Assembly (NCBI GenBank): GCA_045632265.1
Contig: JAZQWG010000028.1
Coordinates: 53,916-117,915 of the forward strand
DNA: 64,000 nucleotides
From: Scatosoma sp045632265
Lineage (GTDB): Bacteria; Bacillota; Clostridia; Christensenellales; Borkfalkiaceae
Direction of reading: 5' to 3'
The notes beneath the pieces were generated by a model. It was not told the DNA's origin. It did no database searches and was given only the letters and a program-made list of their open reading frames with translations. Shown here in pieces: positions 1 to 7,870 of the stretch (positions are counted from its first letter, which is position 1; each line of letters begins with the position of its first letter). A program made the position numbers and the translations under genes.

Positions 1-2
1 CC

Positions 3-65
3 CCTGGTACGGTGGCAAGAAGCGAAGGTAAGGCAAAGAGAATTACCGATAAACGCAAATTATAA
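3..65 (+). CDS. phenylacetate-CoA ligase, C-terminal fragment
   Basis: Only the last 20 codons are in the window. They read PGTVARSEGKAKRITDKRKL and then TAA, matching the conserved end of the PaaK branch of adenylate-forming enzymes (SEGKAKR followed by DKR). These enzymes activate aryl acids to CoA thioesters. The ACT-domain gene 12 bases downstream supports the call, because PaaK-like ligases and ACT proteins are often adjacent in anaerobes. The substrate cannot be judged from this fragment. Confidence 0.7.
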   Translation, partial: PGTVARSEGKAKRITDKRKL

Positions 66-77
66 GGAGAAGGAAAA

Positions 78-479
78 ATGGTGAAACAAGTAGCGGTATT
101 TTTGGAAAACCAAGAAGGCAGATTAAGCGATTGTTGCAAAGTGTTGAAACAAGCAGGTGTAAACTTGCAATCCTTATCCATTGCGGACACCAAGGAATTT
201 GGCATCGTGCGTTTGATTGCGGACGATTGCGAAAAAGCGCAAAAAGCGTTGCAAGAAAACGGTTTTTTGTCGTCGGTGGTGGAACTTGTTGCCATCGAAG
301 TTCCCAACACGTCGGGTGCGCTCGCAGACGAGTTGATCGCGCTTAGCGACAGCGGTGTAAATATTGAATACATGTATTCGTTTACGAGCACGGACGGCAA
401 GGTGAACATCGGCTTTAAGACGGCTATGCCCGAAAAGGCAGTTGAAATTTTGAAAAAGGCAGGCGCAAAGGTTTTATAA
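78..479 (+). CDS. ACT-domain protein
   Basis: A 133-aa protein that appears to be two tandem ACT modules (about residues 1-68 and 69-133). The first opens with VKQVAVFLENQEGRLSDCC, the second contains VPNTSGALADELIALSDSGVN; both show the N-(K/R/S)-G-x-L pattern of amino-acid-sensing ACT folds. It starts at ATG 78 after a strong AAGGAGAAGG site. It follows a phenylacetate-CoA ligase end, a pairing seen in clostridial aromatic amino-acid catabolism, so it probably senses an aromatic amino acid or related acid. The ligand is an inference. Confidence 0.8.
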   Translation: MVKQVAVFLENQEGRLSDCCKVLKQAGVNLQSLSIADTKEFGIVRLIADDCEKAQKALQENGFLSSVVELVAIEVPNTSGALADELIALSDSGVNIEYMYSFTSTDGKVNIGFKTAMPEKAVEILKKAGAKVL

Positions 480-480
480 G

Positions 481-1377
481 ATGAAAAAGCAGAAAAAAGC
501 GCTTATTTTGATAAACGCTTATTTGCAATCAGCGTCACAATTTTCGCAAGCAGAACGCATGAAGGAAGAGCTTGAAAAGTTGGGCGTACAAACGGATATC
601 AAGAGAAACGACGGTTTTTATGCCGTCGTTTCCGATAATGCTATCCAAACGGATTTGGTGAAGGAATACGATTTTTGCGTGTATTTCGACAAGGATAAAT
701 ACACGTCGGAAATGCTTGAAAAGGCGGGGTTAAGATTGTATAACAACCACGAGGCAATCCGTGTGTGCGATGATAAAATGCAAACGTACATCGCCCTTAC
801 AAGCAAAAATATCCCTATGCCAAAAACGGCTTCGGGGCTGCTTTGCTATCACGCCGATGCAACGATTGCGCCTTGCACGATAGAAAGAGTGGAAGCAATG
901 TTTTCCTATCCTATTATCGTAAAAGAATGCTTTGGCTCGCAAGGCAAAGGCGTGTATATGGCAAAAAATAGAGCGGAACTTTTCTCGCTTATGGAAGAAA
1001 ATAAATGCCGTCCCCACCTTTTCCAAGAAACGATAAAAACGAGCGTAGGTAAAGACGTGCGCGTTATCGTTGTGGGCGGAAAGGTAATCGCTTCCATGCT
1101 CCGTCAATCGAGCACCGATTTTAGAAGCAATATCGAACTGGGCGGGGAAGGCACGCCTTATACGCTTTCCACGCAAACGCAAGAACTTTGCGAAAAAATC
1201 GCCCAAGAGCTTGCGCTCGATTATTGCGGGATTGATATTTTACTTGGCGAGAATAATGCGCCTATCGTTTGCGAAGTTAACTCCAACGCCTTTTTTGCAG
1301 GTATCGAGCGTGTGACGGGCGTAAACGTTGCAAAAGCGTATTCGCGGCATATTTATCAAGAAATCTACGGGGAATAA
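481..1377 (+). CDS. RimK-like ATP-grasp ligase
   Basis: A 298-aa ATP-grasp enzyme. Visible motifs are a CDDKMQT segment near residue 100, the lysine/glycine-rich loop KECFGSQGKGV near 150, VRVIVVGGKVIASMLR near 195, the NIELGG segment near 215, and the terminal metal-binding EVNSNAFF near 265. This order matches RimK-type alpha-L-glutamate or peptide ligases, which join a carboxylate to an amine through an acyl phosphate. It begins one base after the ACT gene stop, so the two are probably co-transcribed. The substrate is unknown; the family includes ribosomal S6, coenzyme F420 and cyanophycin-like ligases. Confidence 0.75.
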   Translation: MKKQKKALILINAYLQSASQFSQAERMKEELEKLGVQTDIKRNDGFYAVVSDNAIQTDLVKEYDFCVYFDKDKYTSEMLEKAGLRLYNNHEAIRVCDDKMQTYIALTSKNIPMPKTASGLLCYHADATIAPCTIERVEAMFSYPIIVKECFGSQGKGVYMAKNRAELFSLMEENKCRPHLFQETIKTSVGKDVRVIVVGGKVIASMLRQSSTDFRSNIELGGEGTPYTLSTQTQELCEKIAQELALDYCGIDILLGENNAPIVCEVNSNAFFAGIERVTGVNVAKAYSRHIYQEIYGE

Positions 1378-1450
1378 ACTTTCCCAAACCAAAAACGAAA
1401 GGGCGGTAATTTGTTGATCAAATACATGCCCACGGCAAACGGAGAAAAAC

Positions 1451-1912
1451 ATGAAAAAGATAGCAAGCTTTACGGTCAATCACGACGTATTGCAAAAGGG
1501 TATGTATATATCTCGCATTGACGGCGACGTAGTCACCTACGACGTGCGTATGAAAATTCCCAACGGCGGGGATTATCTTTGCATGAAAGCGGCGCACACA
1601 ATCGAGCATTTGTTCGCCACCTTTGCTCGCAACAGCGACAAGGGCGATTCTATCGTTTACGTAGGGCCTATGGGCTGTAAAACGGGCTTTTATTTGCTTG
1701 TAAGGGATTCGCTTTCGCATGAAGAAGCTATCAAACTCGTGCAAGAAAGTATGGCGTTTATCGCTACGTATTCGGGGGAAATCCCTGGAAACACCCGCAA
1801 AGAGTGCGGAAATTATTTGTATCACGATTTGCAAGGGGCAAAGGAAATTGCCCAAGATATGCAAAAGGTGCTTGCCGACTGGTCGGTGGACAAATTACAA
1901 TATCAGGAGTGA
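1451..1912 (+). CDS. luxS: S-ribosylhomocysteine lyase LuxS
   Basis: A 153-aa protein of the usual LuxS length. It splits S-ribosylhomocysteine into homocysteine and the AI-2 precursor DPD, recycling the by-product of SAM-dependent methylation. The metal site HTIEHLFAT (HxxEH) is near residue 53, MGCKTGFY is near 79, and the third ligand region KECGNY is near 122. It starts at ATG 1451 after GGAGAAAAAC. The SAM-cycle genes metF/metH and metK are elsewhere in the window. The 73-base gap upstream holds a weak hairpin (GGGC...GCCC) but no clear promoter. Confidence 0.97.
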   Translation: MKKIASFTVNHDVLQKGMYISRIDGDVVTYDVRMKIPNGGDYLCMKAAHTIEHLFATFARNSDKGDSIVYVGPMGCKTGFYLLVRDSLSHEEAIKLVQESMAFIATYSGEIPGNTRKECGNYLYHDLQGAKEIAQDMQKVLADWSVDKLQYQE

Positions 1913-1916
1913 AAAT

Positions 1917-2438
1917 ATGAACGAAACGTTGGAACTTATCAAATCGAGAAGAAGTGTTAAAAAATATAAATCCACGCCCGTGGAAAAGGAACTTATTGAC
2001 AAAATCGTAGAAGCGGGCACTTGGGCGGCAACGGGAAGAAACCGTCAATCGCCTATCATTTTGGCGATTACGGATAAGGAAACGATAGCAACGCTTTCCA
2101 AAGTCAATGCTGAAATTATGGGTGTCAACGAAGGCGACCCCTTTTACGGTGCGCCTTGCGTGCTTGTCGTGCTTGCTGATAAAAACGCTTCGACGTATCT
2201 TTACGACGGGTCGCTCGTTATGGGCAACATGATGCTTGCGGCGCACTCGCTTGGGCTTGGCAGCTGCTGGATTCATCGTGCAAAGCAAACGTTTGAACGT
2301 CCCGAAGGCAAAGCGATTTTGGCAAAGCTTGGCATTGAAGGGGAATACGAAGGGATAGGCAACTGCGTAATCGGTTATGCGGACATCGAGCCCGCCGTAA
2401 AACCTCGCAAAGAAAACTGGGTGTACTATTTAGATTGA
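1917..2438 (+). CDS. nitroreductase family protein
   Basis: A 173-aa FMN-dependent nitroreductase. It has the family N-terminus (ELIKSRRSVKKY), the flavin-binding stretch GTWAATGRNRQSP near residues 35-47, and GLGSCWIHRA near 115. Such enzymes reduce nitro groups, quinones or flavins with NAD(P)H. ATG 1917 is chosen because AGGAG overlaps the luxS stop just upstream; the same frame stays open further upstream inside luxS, but that extension has no family similarity. Four bases separate it from luxS, so co-transcription is likely. The physiological substrate is not predictable. Confidence 0.88.
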   Translation: MNETLELIKSRRSVKKYKSTPVEKELIDKIVEAGTWAATGRNRQSPIILAITDKETIATLSKVNAEIMGVNEGDPFYGAPCVLVVLADKNASTYLYDGSLVMGNMMLAAHSLGLGSCWIHRAKQTFERPEGKAILAKLGIEGEYEGIGNCVIGYADIEPAVKPRKENWVYYLD

Positions 2439-2439
2439 T

Positions 2440-3255
2440 ATGAAAACGGGTATCTCGACGGCGTCGCTGTTTTTAAGAAAGAATAACGAAGAGGCTTTGC
2501 CTTTTTTGGAAAAACTTGGGGTGCAAACTGCCGAGGTCTTTCTCACGTCCTTTTGCGAATACGGTCAGCCGTTTGCCGATACGCTCAAAAATGCCAAGGG
2601 TAGCTTGGATATCAATTCCGTACATATTCTCAATACGCAGTTCGAGCCACAGCTTTTCAACGGCCACCCACGCGCTCGCGCGGATGCATATTTTTGGTTA
2701 GATAAAGTGTTGCAAAGTGCGCAAATTCTCGGTGCGCCTTACTATACCTTCCATGGCACGGCACGCATGAAAAAGGCGGCAAGGTCGGGCGAAAACGACA
2801 ACTTCCCTAAAATGGTGGAAGGGTTTAAGGAGATTCTTTCTTCGTGCGAAAAATACGGCGTGCAACTTTGCCTTGAAAACGTGGAATGGGCAACGTATAA
2901 CCGTGTGGGCGTGTTTGAAAGATTGAAAAAAGATTTGCCTACTCTTAAAGGAGTGCTCGATATTAAACAAGCTCGCATTTCGGGATATGCGTACGAAGAA
3001 TATTTGAAAGAAATGGGGCAAAGCCTTGCTTACGTCCATCTTTCCGACGTGGACGAAAAGGGCAAAATGTGCTTGCCGGGGAAGGGCGTTTTCGATTTTG
3101 ATACGCTTATTTTGCGCTTGCAAGACGTGGGCTTTGACGGTGCGCTGATTATTGAAGCGTACACCAACGATTACGGCAGCGAAAACGAACTGTCGCCCGC
3201 TGTGGAATATTTGAACGAAAAATTGTATAAGCATAATTGCTTTACCAAAAAATAA
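2440..3255 (+). CDS. sugar phosphate isomerase/epimerase-like TIM barrel protein
   Basis: A 271-aa protein of the xylose-isomerase-like/AP endonuclease 2 superfamily. Metal-ligand segments are visible: YYTFHGT near residue 105, QLCLENVEW near 145, GVLDIKQARISGY near 170, YVHLSDVDEKG near 195 and ALIIEAYTNDYG near 232. These give the Glu/Asp/His/Glu set of the fold. It starts at ATG 2440, one base after the nitroreductase stop. It may be a sugar isomerase or epimerase; no neighbouring sugar pathway narrows the role. Confidence 0.8.
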   Translation: MKTGISTASLFLRKNNEEALPFLEKLGVQTAEVFLTSFCEYGQPFADTLKNAKGSLDINSVHILNTQFEPQLFNGHPRARADAYFWLDKVLQSAQILGAPYYTFHGTARMKKAARSGENDNFPKMVEGFKEILSSCEKYGVQLCLENVEWATYNRVGVFERLKKDLPTLKGVLDIKQARISGYAYEEYLKEMGQSLAYVHLSDVDEKGKMCLPGKGVFDFDTLILRLQDVGFDGALIIEAYTNDYGSENELSPAVEYLNEKLYKHNCFTKK

Positions 3256-3289
3256 TGATAAATTTTTTTGATTTTTTTGCGCAAAACTA

Positions 3290-3337
3290 TTGACATAGAG
3301 AAATCTTTATGCTATTCTATAAATAGGACTAAATCCT
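3290..3337 (+). promoter_or_regulatory. superoxide reductase promoter and inverted repeat
   Basis: TTGACA (3290-3295), a 17-base spacer, then TATTCT (3313-3318). Just downstream lies the inverted repeat TAGGA-CTAAA-TCCTA at about 3324-3338, overlapping the expected transcription start. Its position fits a repressor operator, possibly for a redox or iron-sulfur regulator. It does not match the PerR box closely, so the regulator is unassigned. Confidence 0.6.
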
Positions 3338-3362
3338 AATTAAAATAAATGGAGAAAGAAAT

Positions 3363-3716
3363 ATGTTGAAATTTTATCAATGCGAAAAATGCAAAAAAGT
3401 GATTATAACGAAAGAAGATTGCAAGCTTGACGGCTGGAAAGAACTTGTTGTAGGCGAAGTGGATGCGGCGAAAGAAAAGCACGTGCCTATCGTGACGAAG
3501 AAATGTAAGCAAGTGAAAGTGGACGTTGGCAGCGTAGCGCACCCTATGAGTGAAGAACATTATATCGAATTTGTCGTTTTGGAAACGGAAAAGGGATATC
3601 AAGTGAAATACCTTTCCGCAGGGGATTTGCCCGTATGCAACTTCTCGCTTACGGACGGGGACAAAGCGGTGCGCGTGTATGCGTATTGCAACCTTCACGG
3701 GCTTTGGATGGCGTAA
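3363..3716 (+). CDS. superoxide reductase (desulfoferrodoxin family)
   Basis: A 117-aa protein that reduces superoxide to hydrogen peroxide at a non-heme Fe(His4Cys) centre. The expected ligands are present: H40 (EKHVP), H60 (AHPMSEEH), H66, C109 and H112 (YCNLHGLW). The N-terminal domain has only C7-x-x-C10 and a lone C20, so the classical desulforedoxin FeS4 set (CxxC plus CC) is incomplete. It resembles class III enzymes, which keep the N-terminal fold without its iron. The next gene supplies a rubredoxin domain and is a likely electron donor. Confidence 0.93.
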   Translation: MLKFYQCEKCKKVIITKEDCKLDGWKELVVGEVDAAKEKHVPIVTKKCKQVKVDVGSVAHPMSEEHYIEFVVLETEKGYQVKYLSAGDLPVCNFSLTDGDKAVRVYAYCNLHGLWMA

Positions 3717-3741
3717 GCTCGGTTTGTTTTATAAGACAAAA

Positions 3742-3765
3742 TTAAGCTCGCTTAAGCGAGCTTAA
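3742..3765. terminator. 24-bp perfect palindrome after superoxide reductase
   Basis: Twelve-base arms (TTAAGCTCGCTT and its exact complement) with no loop. It ends about 22 bases before the Hrb start codon and just ahead of its Shine-Dalgarno, so it could act as an attenuator, a processing site or an operator. A proper U-tract is missing. Confidence 0.5.
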
Positions 3766-3780
3766 AAATATAAGGAGAAA

Positions 3781-4401
3781 ATGGCAATGATAGAAAAAGA
3801 GGCGATGTACAAGATTAGTTATGGTTTGTATATGTTGACGACGACGGACGGGGAAAAACAAAACGGTTGTATCGTCAACACCGTTTCCATGATTACGGAT
3901 GAACCTAAACGTATCGTCGTATTTGTGAATAAGGCAAATTATTCCAACGAACTTTTGAAGAAAACGGGTGTTTTCAACGTGTCCGTTTTGACGGAAAAAA
4001 CGCCGTTTGACGTGTTCAAACAGTTTGGTTTTCAATCGGGTAAAGACGTGGATAAATTTGCGGATAAAGCGTATCCTACGACGGAAAACGGTTTGTACTA
4101 TTTGCCCGACGTTGCCAACAGCGTAATGAGTGCGAAAGTGGTGGACAGCTACGATTACGGCACGCACACTTTGTTCGTTGCGGAAGTGACGGAAGCGAAG
4201 AAACTTTCAAACGAACAATCGACGACGTACGATTATTATCAAAGCAACATCAAACCCAAGCCCCAAGCGAAAAAGGAAGAAAACGCGCCCGAAAAATGGG
4301 TGTGCACGGTTTGCGGTTATACGCACGAAGGGGCGTTGCCCGACGATTTCGTTTGCCCTTGGTGTAAGCACCCTGCAAGCGATTTTGAGAAAGTAAGCTA
4401 A
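3781..4401 (+). CDS. hrb: flavin reductase-rubredoxin fusion (Hrb-type)
   Basis: A 206-aa two-domain flavoprotein. Residues 1-155 form a flavin reductase-like FMN-binding domain (MYKISYGLYMLTTTDGEKQNGC at its start). The C-terminal 40 residues are a rubredoxin with both knuckles, CTVCGYTHEG and CPWCKHPASDF. This is the high-molecular-weight rubredoxin layout of clostridia, which passes electrons from NAD(P)H oxidoreductases to flavodiiron proteins or superoxide reductase. The start may be ATG 3787 rather than 3781, because AGGAG at 3773-3777 lies only 3 bases from 3781 but 9 from 3787. Adjacency to the superoxide reductase supports a donor role. Confidence 0.92.
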   Translation: MAMIEKEAMYKISYGLYMLTTTDGEKQNGCIVNTVSMITDEPKRIVVFVNKANYSNELLKKTGVFNVSVLTEKTPFDVFKQFGFQSGKDVDKFADKAYPTTENGLYYLPDVANSVMSAKVVDSYDYGTHTLFVAEVTEAKKLSNEQSTTYDYYQSNIKPKPQAKKEENAPEKWVCTVCGYTHEGALPDDFVCPWCKHPASDFEKVS

Positions 4402-4490
4402 AAAACGACAACGGTCGACGAATTTTTTATTCCCTTTGGAAAAGAAAGGAAAAAAACTATAAAAAGCGTGGAAAAACGCCGAAAAAAGAC

Positions 4491-4519
4491 TTGACATCGT
4501 TTTTTGAAATTGTTATAAT
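4491..4519 (+). promoter_or_regulatory. rpsU promoter
   Basis: TTGACA (4491-4496), 17 bases, TATAAT (4514-4519): a consensus sigma-A promoter 45 bases ahead of the rpsU start. Confidence 0.85.
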
Positions 4520-4564
4520 TACGGGGTAATGATTAAACGCATCGGCAAAGGATGGTGAAAAAGC

Positions 4565-4741
4565 ATGTCCACGGTAAAAGTAGGAGAAAACGAAAACGTT
4601 GAAAGCGCATTGAGACGTTTTAAGAGAAAGTGCTCCCGCGACGGTATCATCGGCGATCTTCGTAAGAAAGAATTTTACGAAAAACCTTCCGTAAAGAAAA
4701 AGAAGAAGTCGGAAGCCGCTCGTAAGAGAAGCAGAAACTAA
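4565..4741 (+). CDS. rpsU: 30S ribosomal protein S21
   Basis: A 58-aa, very basic protein. It begins MSTVKVGENENVESALRRF, continues with KRKCSRDGIIGDLRKKEFYEKP and ends in a lysine/arginine tail, which is the standard S21 sequence. S21 sits on the small subunit platform and aids initiation. It has its own consensus promoter and a strong terminator, so it is a monocistronic unit. The start ATG 4565 has only a weak purine-rich site (GGATGGTGAAAA). Confidence 0.96.
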   Translation: MSTVKVGENENVESALRRFKRKCSRDGIIGDLRKKEFYEKPSVKKKKKSEAARKRSRN

Positions 4742-4751
4742 AAACAAAAGA

Positions 4752-4780
4752 AAGAGCTCACAGTTTTGTGGGCTCTTTTC
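4752..4780 (+). terminator. rpsU terminator
   Basis: Stem AAGAGC-T-CAC / GTG-G-GCTCTT around an AGTTTT loop, followed by T-rich sequence: a typical Rho-independent terminator. Confidence 0.85.
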
Positions 4781-4860
4781 ATTTACAAAATTGTCGAATT
4801 TACGCAAAGAAAAAGGGAAATTAGCGCAAAAAAGCAAGAAAGGTCGGGGAGGGGATAACT

Positions 4861-5265
4861 ATGTCGAATCAAATCAATACGTTAAAGGACGAGGCACGCA
4901 AAGCAAAATTACGCTTAAAGCGTGGGTTTTGGATAAACTGCAAGGAAAATTTGGACGAACAAATGGAAAAAGCCCGCCATCAAGGCGTAAACGAAAGCAA
5001 GGCGGGGCGGTATTTTGCCCAGCAAGTGGCAAGACAAATCACGGGTGAAAAGGAAGACGAGTTTTACCTTCGTGTCAAGCAAATGCTGCTTTCGTGCGGG
5101 GAAGTGAGCGATGCTATCGGCCGCTTGACGGACAAGCCCTATTTCGACACCCTTTCCTACGAAGAAAAACAGCGTTATACGCTCTCTTTAAGCGAGCGTT
5201 ATCTTCGAGCATTAGAACGCTTTCGCCGAGAATGCGAGTTTGAAAACATGGATAAAAACGCATAA
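4861..5265 (+). CDS. hypothetical protein upstream of pcrA
   Basis: A 134-aa soluble, charged, probably all-helical protein I do not recognise. It has no signal peptide, membrane segment or cysteine cluster. Notable stretches are the basic start (KDEARKAKLRLKRGFW) and a helical C-terminus rich in Arg/Glu (ERYLRALERFRRECEFE). It starts at ATG 4861 after GGGGAGGGGATAACT. It ends about 100 bases before pcrA, whose own promoter begins inside the gap, so linkage to DNA repair is only positional. Confidence 0.6.
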   Translation: MSNQINTLKDEARKAKLRLKRGFWINCKENLDEQMEKARHQGVNESKAGRYFAQQVARQITGEKEDEFYLRVKQMLLSCGEVSDAIGRLTDKPYFDTLSYEEKQRYTLSLSERYLRALERFRRECEFENMDKNA

Positions 5266-5330
5266 AGGACAAGCAAGCGCACGGCTTGCTTTTTCTTTTA
5301 GAAAAAGGGCAGCGGAAATTGCGAATATAC

Positions 5331-5359
5331 TTGCAAAAGGACGGGGGATATGGTATAAT
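5331..5359 (+). promoter_or_regulatory. pcrA promoter, start codon 9 bases from the -10
   Basis: TTGCAA (5331-5336), 17 bases, TATAAT (5354-5359). The start codon ATG 5369 begins only 10 bases after the end of the -10 box, so the expected transcript has almost no 5' leader. The only purine-rich stretch (GGGGGA at 5343-5348) lies inside the promoter. Confidence 0.65.
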
Positions 5360-5368
5360 AAATACGTT

Positions 5369-7795
5369 ATGGTAGCAATTGACGAATTATTGGAAAAATT
5401 AAATGAAGAACAGATAAAACCCGTATTGCAAACGGAAGGTCCCGTGCTTGTTTTGGCGGGGGCGGGGAGTGGCAAAACTCGTGTTTTAACGTCCCGTATC
5501 GCCTATATTATTGAAGAACTTGGCGTGCCTGCATCGGCGATTCTCGCTATCACGTTCACGAACAAAGCGGCGAAAGAAATGGCGGAACGTCTTTCCAAAA
5601 TTACCGACGTTTCTCGTTCTTGGGTATGCACGATTCATAGTATGTGCGTGCGTATTTTGCGCATGTACGCTGAAGAAGTGGGGATAAGTGCAAACTTTTC
5701 TATTTACAGCGAAACGGAACGCAATAACATCGTGAAAAAGTCCTTCCAAGAGTGCGATTTTGACGATGAAAAATTGCTTAAATCGGTGAAATTCCACATC
5801 GCAAATGCGAAAATGCTTGGGCTTGACCCCGAAGAATACGCAAAAGAATACGCGGGCGAACACGATATTGAAGCGGTGACGAAAGTGTATGCACGCTATC
5901 AAAAGCACTTGCGTGAAAACAACGCGCTCGACTTTGACGATTTGCTGAACGAAACTCGTCTTCTTTTGAAAAACAACGACGATGCGAGAGAATACCTTGG
6001 CGGCAAATTCCGCTATATTCTCGTGGACGAATTCCAAGACACCAACGCCGTTCAATACGAAATCGTTAAAATGCTTGCATCCGTGCACGGCAACTTGTTT
6101 GCGGTGGGCGACGACGACCAGTCGATTTACGGTTGGCGGGGTGCAAAAATTGAAAATATCTTGCACTTTGAAAAGGATTTCAAGGGCGCAAAAGTGTTCA
6201 AGTTGGAGCGCAATTATCGCTCTACAAAAAACATTTTGAAACTTGCTAACACCGTCATTAAAAACAACGGACATAGAAAGGATAAAACGCTTTGGACGGA
6301 AAACGACGACGGCTTGGAAGGTAAGGTATGCGAAGCGGAAGAAGAAAGCGGGGAAGCTCGCTACATTGCGCACACTATCGCTGGGCTTCTTCGTCAAGGG
6401 TATCAGTACAAAGATTTCGCCGTGCTTATGCGCCTTAACGCACTCACTCGTTCGTTTGAACAAGAGTTCACGGGGGACGGAATTCCCTATAAAGTATTCG
6501 GCGGCTTCAAGTTCTTTGAAAGAAAGGAAATCAAAGATTTGCTCGCCTATTTGCGGCTTATCAACAACCCGTTTGACAGCGAAGCGGCAACGAGAATTAT
6601 CAACTTCCCCAAGCGTGGAATCGGCGCAAAAACGGTGGAAACGTTGCAAAATTACGCTTTTGAAACGGAGCTTTCCGTGTACGATGCGTTGCTTGATTTG
6701 GACGTGCTTGGCTTTACGGGCGCAACCAAACAAAAGCTTGTCGATTTTAGAAATTTGATTAAGGGTTGGATTGTGGACAGCCAAGGCATGGCAGTCAACG
6801 AACTCGTCAAAAAAATCGTTGCGGAAACACGTATGCGTGAAGCGTACGCAGACGACAGCGACGAAAGCATCAACAAACGCGCCAACATTGAAGAATTTAT
6901 TCAATCGGTGGACGAATATTGTAAACTCAACGAGGGCGCAAGTTTAACCGATTATCTCAATCAAGTGACACTTGCTTCGGACACGGACGAAATGGACGAT
7001 GGAAACTACGTCACGCTTGCGACGATTCACTCGGTAAAAGGGTTGGAATTCCCTTGCGTGTTCATTTGCGGCATGGAAGAAAACATCATGCCCGTTTCCC
7101 GTGCGGTGGGCAATGATGACGATATGGAAGAAGAACGTAGACTTATGTACGTTGCCATCACCCGTGCGAAAGAACGCATTTGGTTTACCCGTTCCAAGAG
7201 CCGTTATTTGTATGGCAGACGAGAACCGTCCATGCGTTCCCGTTTCTTAAAAGAACTCTCGAGCGAACTCGATATGCCCAAAGAAACACGCCGTTCGCCT
7301 TACGGATACGATGGCTACGACGATCCCGAAAGTTATGGAAATTCCGCATACGGCGGGGGTAGGTATGGCTCGAACGACGATTTCGGTGGACGAAAGACGT
7401 CGTTTGGCGGGGGATATGGCGCTACTTACGGCTCGTACGGGCGTGATACGTCAAGACAAAACTCGGGCATTACACGCAGTACTTGGACGGGGAATAGCTA
7501 CGGCAGTTCTTCGGCAAGTGGCACGACGTATGGCGCGCGCACGCAAAGCACGAGCACGCAAAAGAGCAGCGGTTTCGTGTTTGGTGGCGTGGGCAAACCT
7601 GCTCCAAAGCCTATGGTTGGGGGGAAAGACGTGTCCGTATATAAAACGGGCGTGAAAGTAAAGCACCCTAAATTTGGCGTGGGCACGATTGTAAACGTGC
7701 GTGGCGCAGGCGCAAACACCATTTTGGATATTGCATTTGAAGGGCTTGGTATTAAACAACTTTCCGCAAACCTTGCACCGTTGACGGTGATTTAA
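5369..7795 (+). CDS. pcrA: ATP-dependent DNA helicase PcrA/UvrD
   Basis: An 808-aa superfamily 1A helicase that unwinds DNA 3'-5' in repair and plasmid replication. The Walker A motif GAGSGKT is at residues 31-37, with TFTNKAAKEMAERL, DEFQDTN (Walker B), GDDDQSIYGWRG, the LERNYRS motif, and VKGLEFPCVFI plus VAITRAKER towards the end. Residues of roughly 675-765 are a Gly/Ser/Tyr/Thr-rich low-complexity linker, then a Tudor-like tail (VKHPKFGVGTIVNV). The frame is open back to 5240, but ATG 5369 gives the family-typical N-terminus (DELLEKLNEEQ). No Shine-Dalgarno precedes it. Confidence 0.96.
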   Translation: MVAIDELLEKLNEEQIKPVLQTEGPVLVLAGAGSGKTRVLTSRIAYIIEELGVPASAILAITFTNKAAKEMAERLSKITDVSRSWVCTIHSMCVRILRMYAEEVGISANFSIYSETERNNIVKKSFQECDFDDEKLLKSVKFHIANAKMLGLDPEEYAKEYAGEHDIEAVTKVYARYQKHLRENNALDFDDLLNETRLLLKNNDDAREYLGGKFRYILVDEFQDTNAVQYEIVKMLASVHGNLFAVGDDDQSIYGWRGAKIENILHFEKDFKGAKVFKLERNYRSTKNILKLANTVIKNNGHRKDKTLWTENDDGLEGKVCEAEEESGEARYIAHTIAGLLRQGYQYKDFAVLMRLNALTRSFEQEFTGDGIPYKVFGGFKFFERKEIKDLLAYLRLINNPFDSEAATRIINFPKRGIGAKTVETLQNYAFETELSVYDALLDLDVLGFTGATKQKLVDFRNLIKGWIVDSQGMAVNELVKKIVAETRMREAYADDSDESINKRANIEEFIQSVDEYCKLNEGASLTDYLNQVTLASDTDEMDDGNYVTLATIHSVKGLEFPCVFICGMEENIMPVSRAVGNDDDMEEERRLMYVAITRAKERIWFTRSKSRYLYGRREPSMRSRFLKELSSELDMPKETRRSPYGYDGYDDPESYGNSAYGGGRYGSNDDFGGRKTSFGGGYGATYGSYGRDTSRQNSGITRSTWTGNSYGSSSASGTTYGARTQSTSTQKSSGFVFGGVGKPAPKPMVGGKDVSVYKTGVKVKHPKFGVGTIVNVRGAGANTILDIAFEGLGIKQLSANLAPLTVI

Positions 7796-7870
7796 GGTAA
7801 GGGGAAGGGAATAAGTGAAAGAAACTTTACTTCGACAAAGACGAAATTTCACCTTTATAAAGGGGCATGT

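Noticed and set aside
5486..6904. 472-codon frame opposite pcrA
   Set aside because: Shadow of the helicase core; composition is Phe/Val/Arg-rich without motifs.
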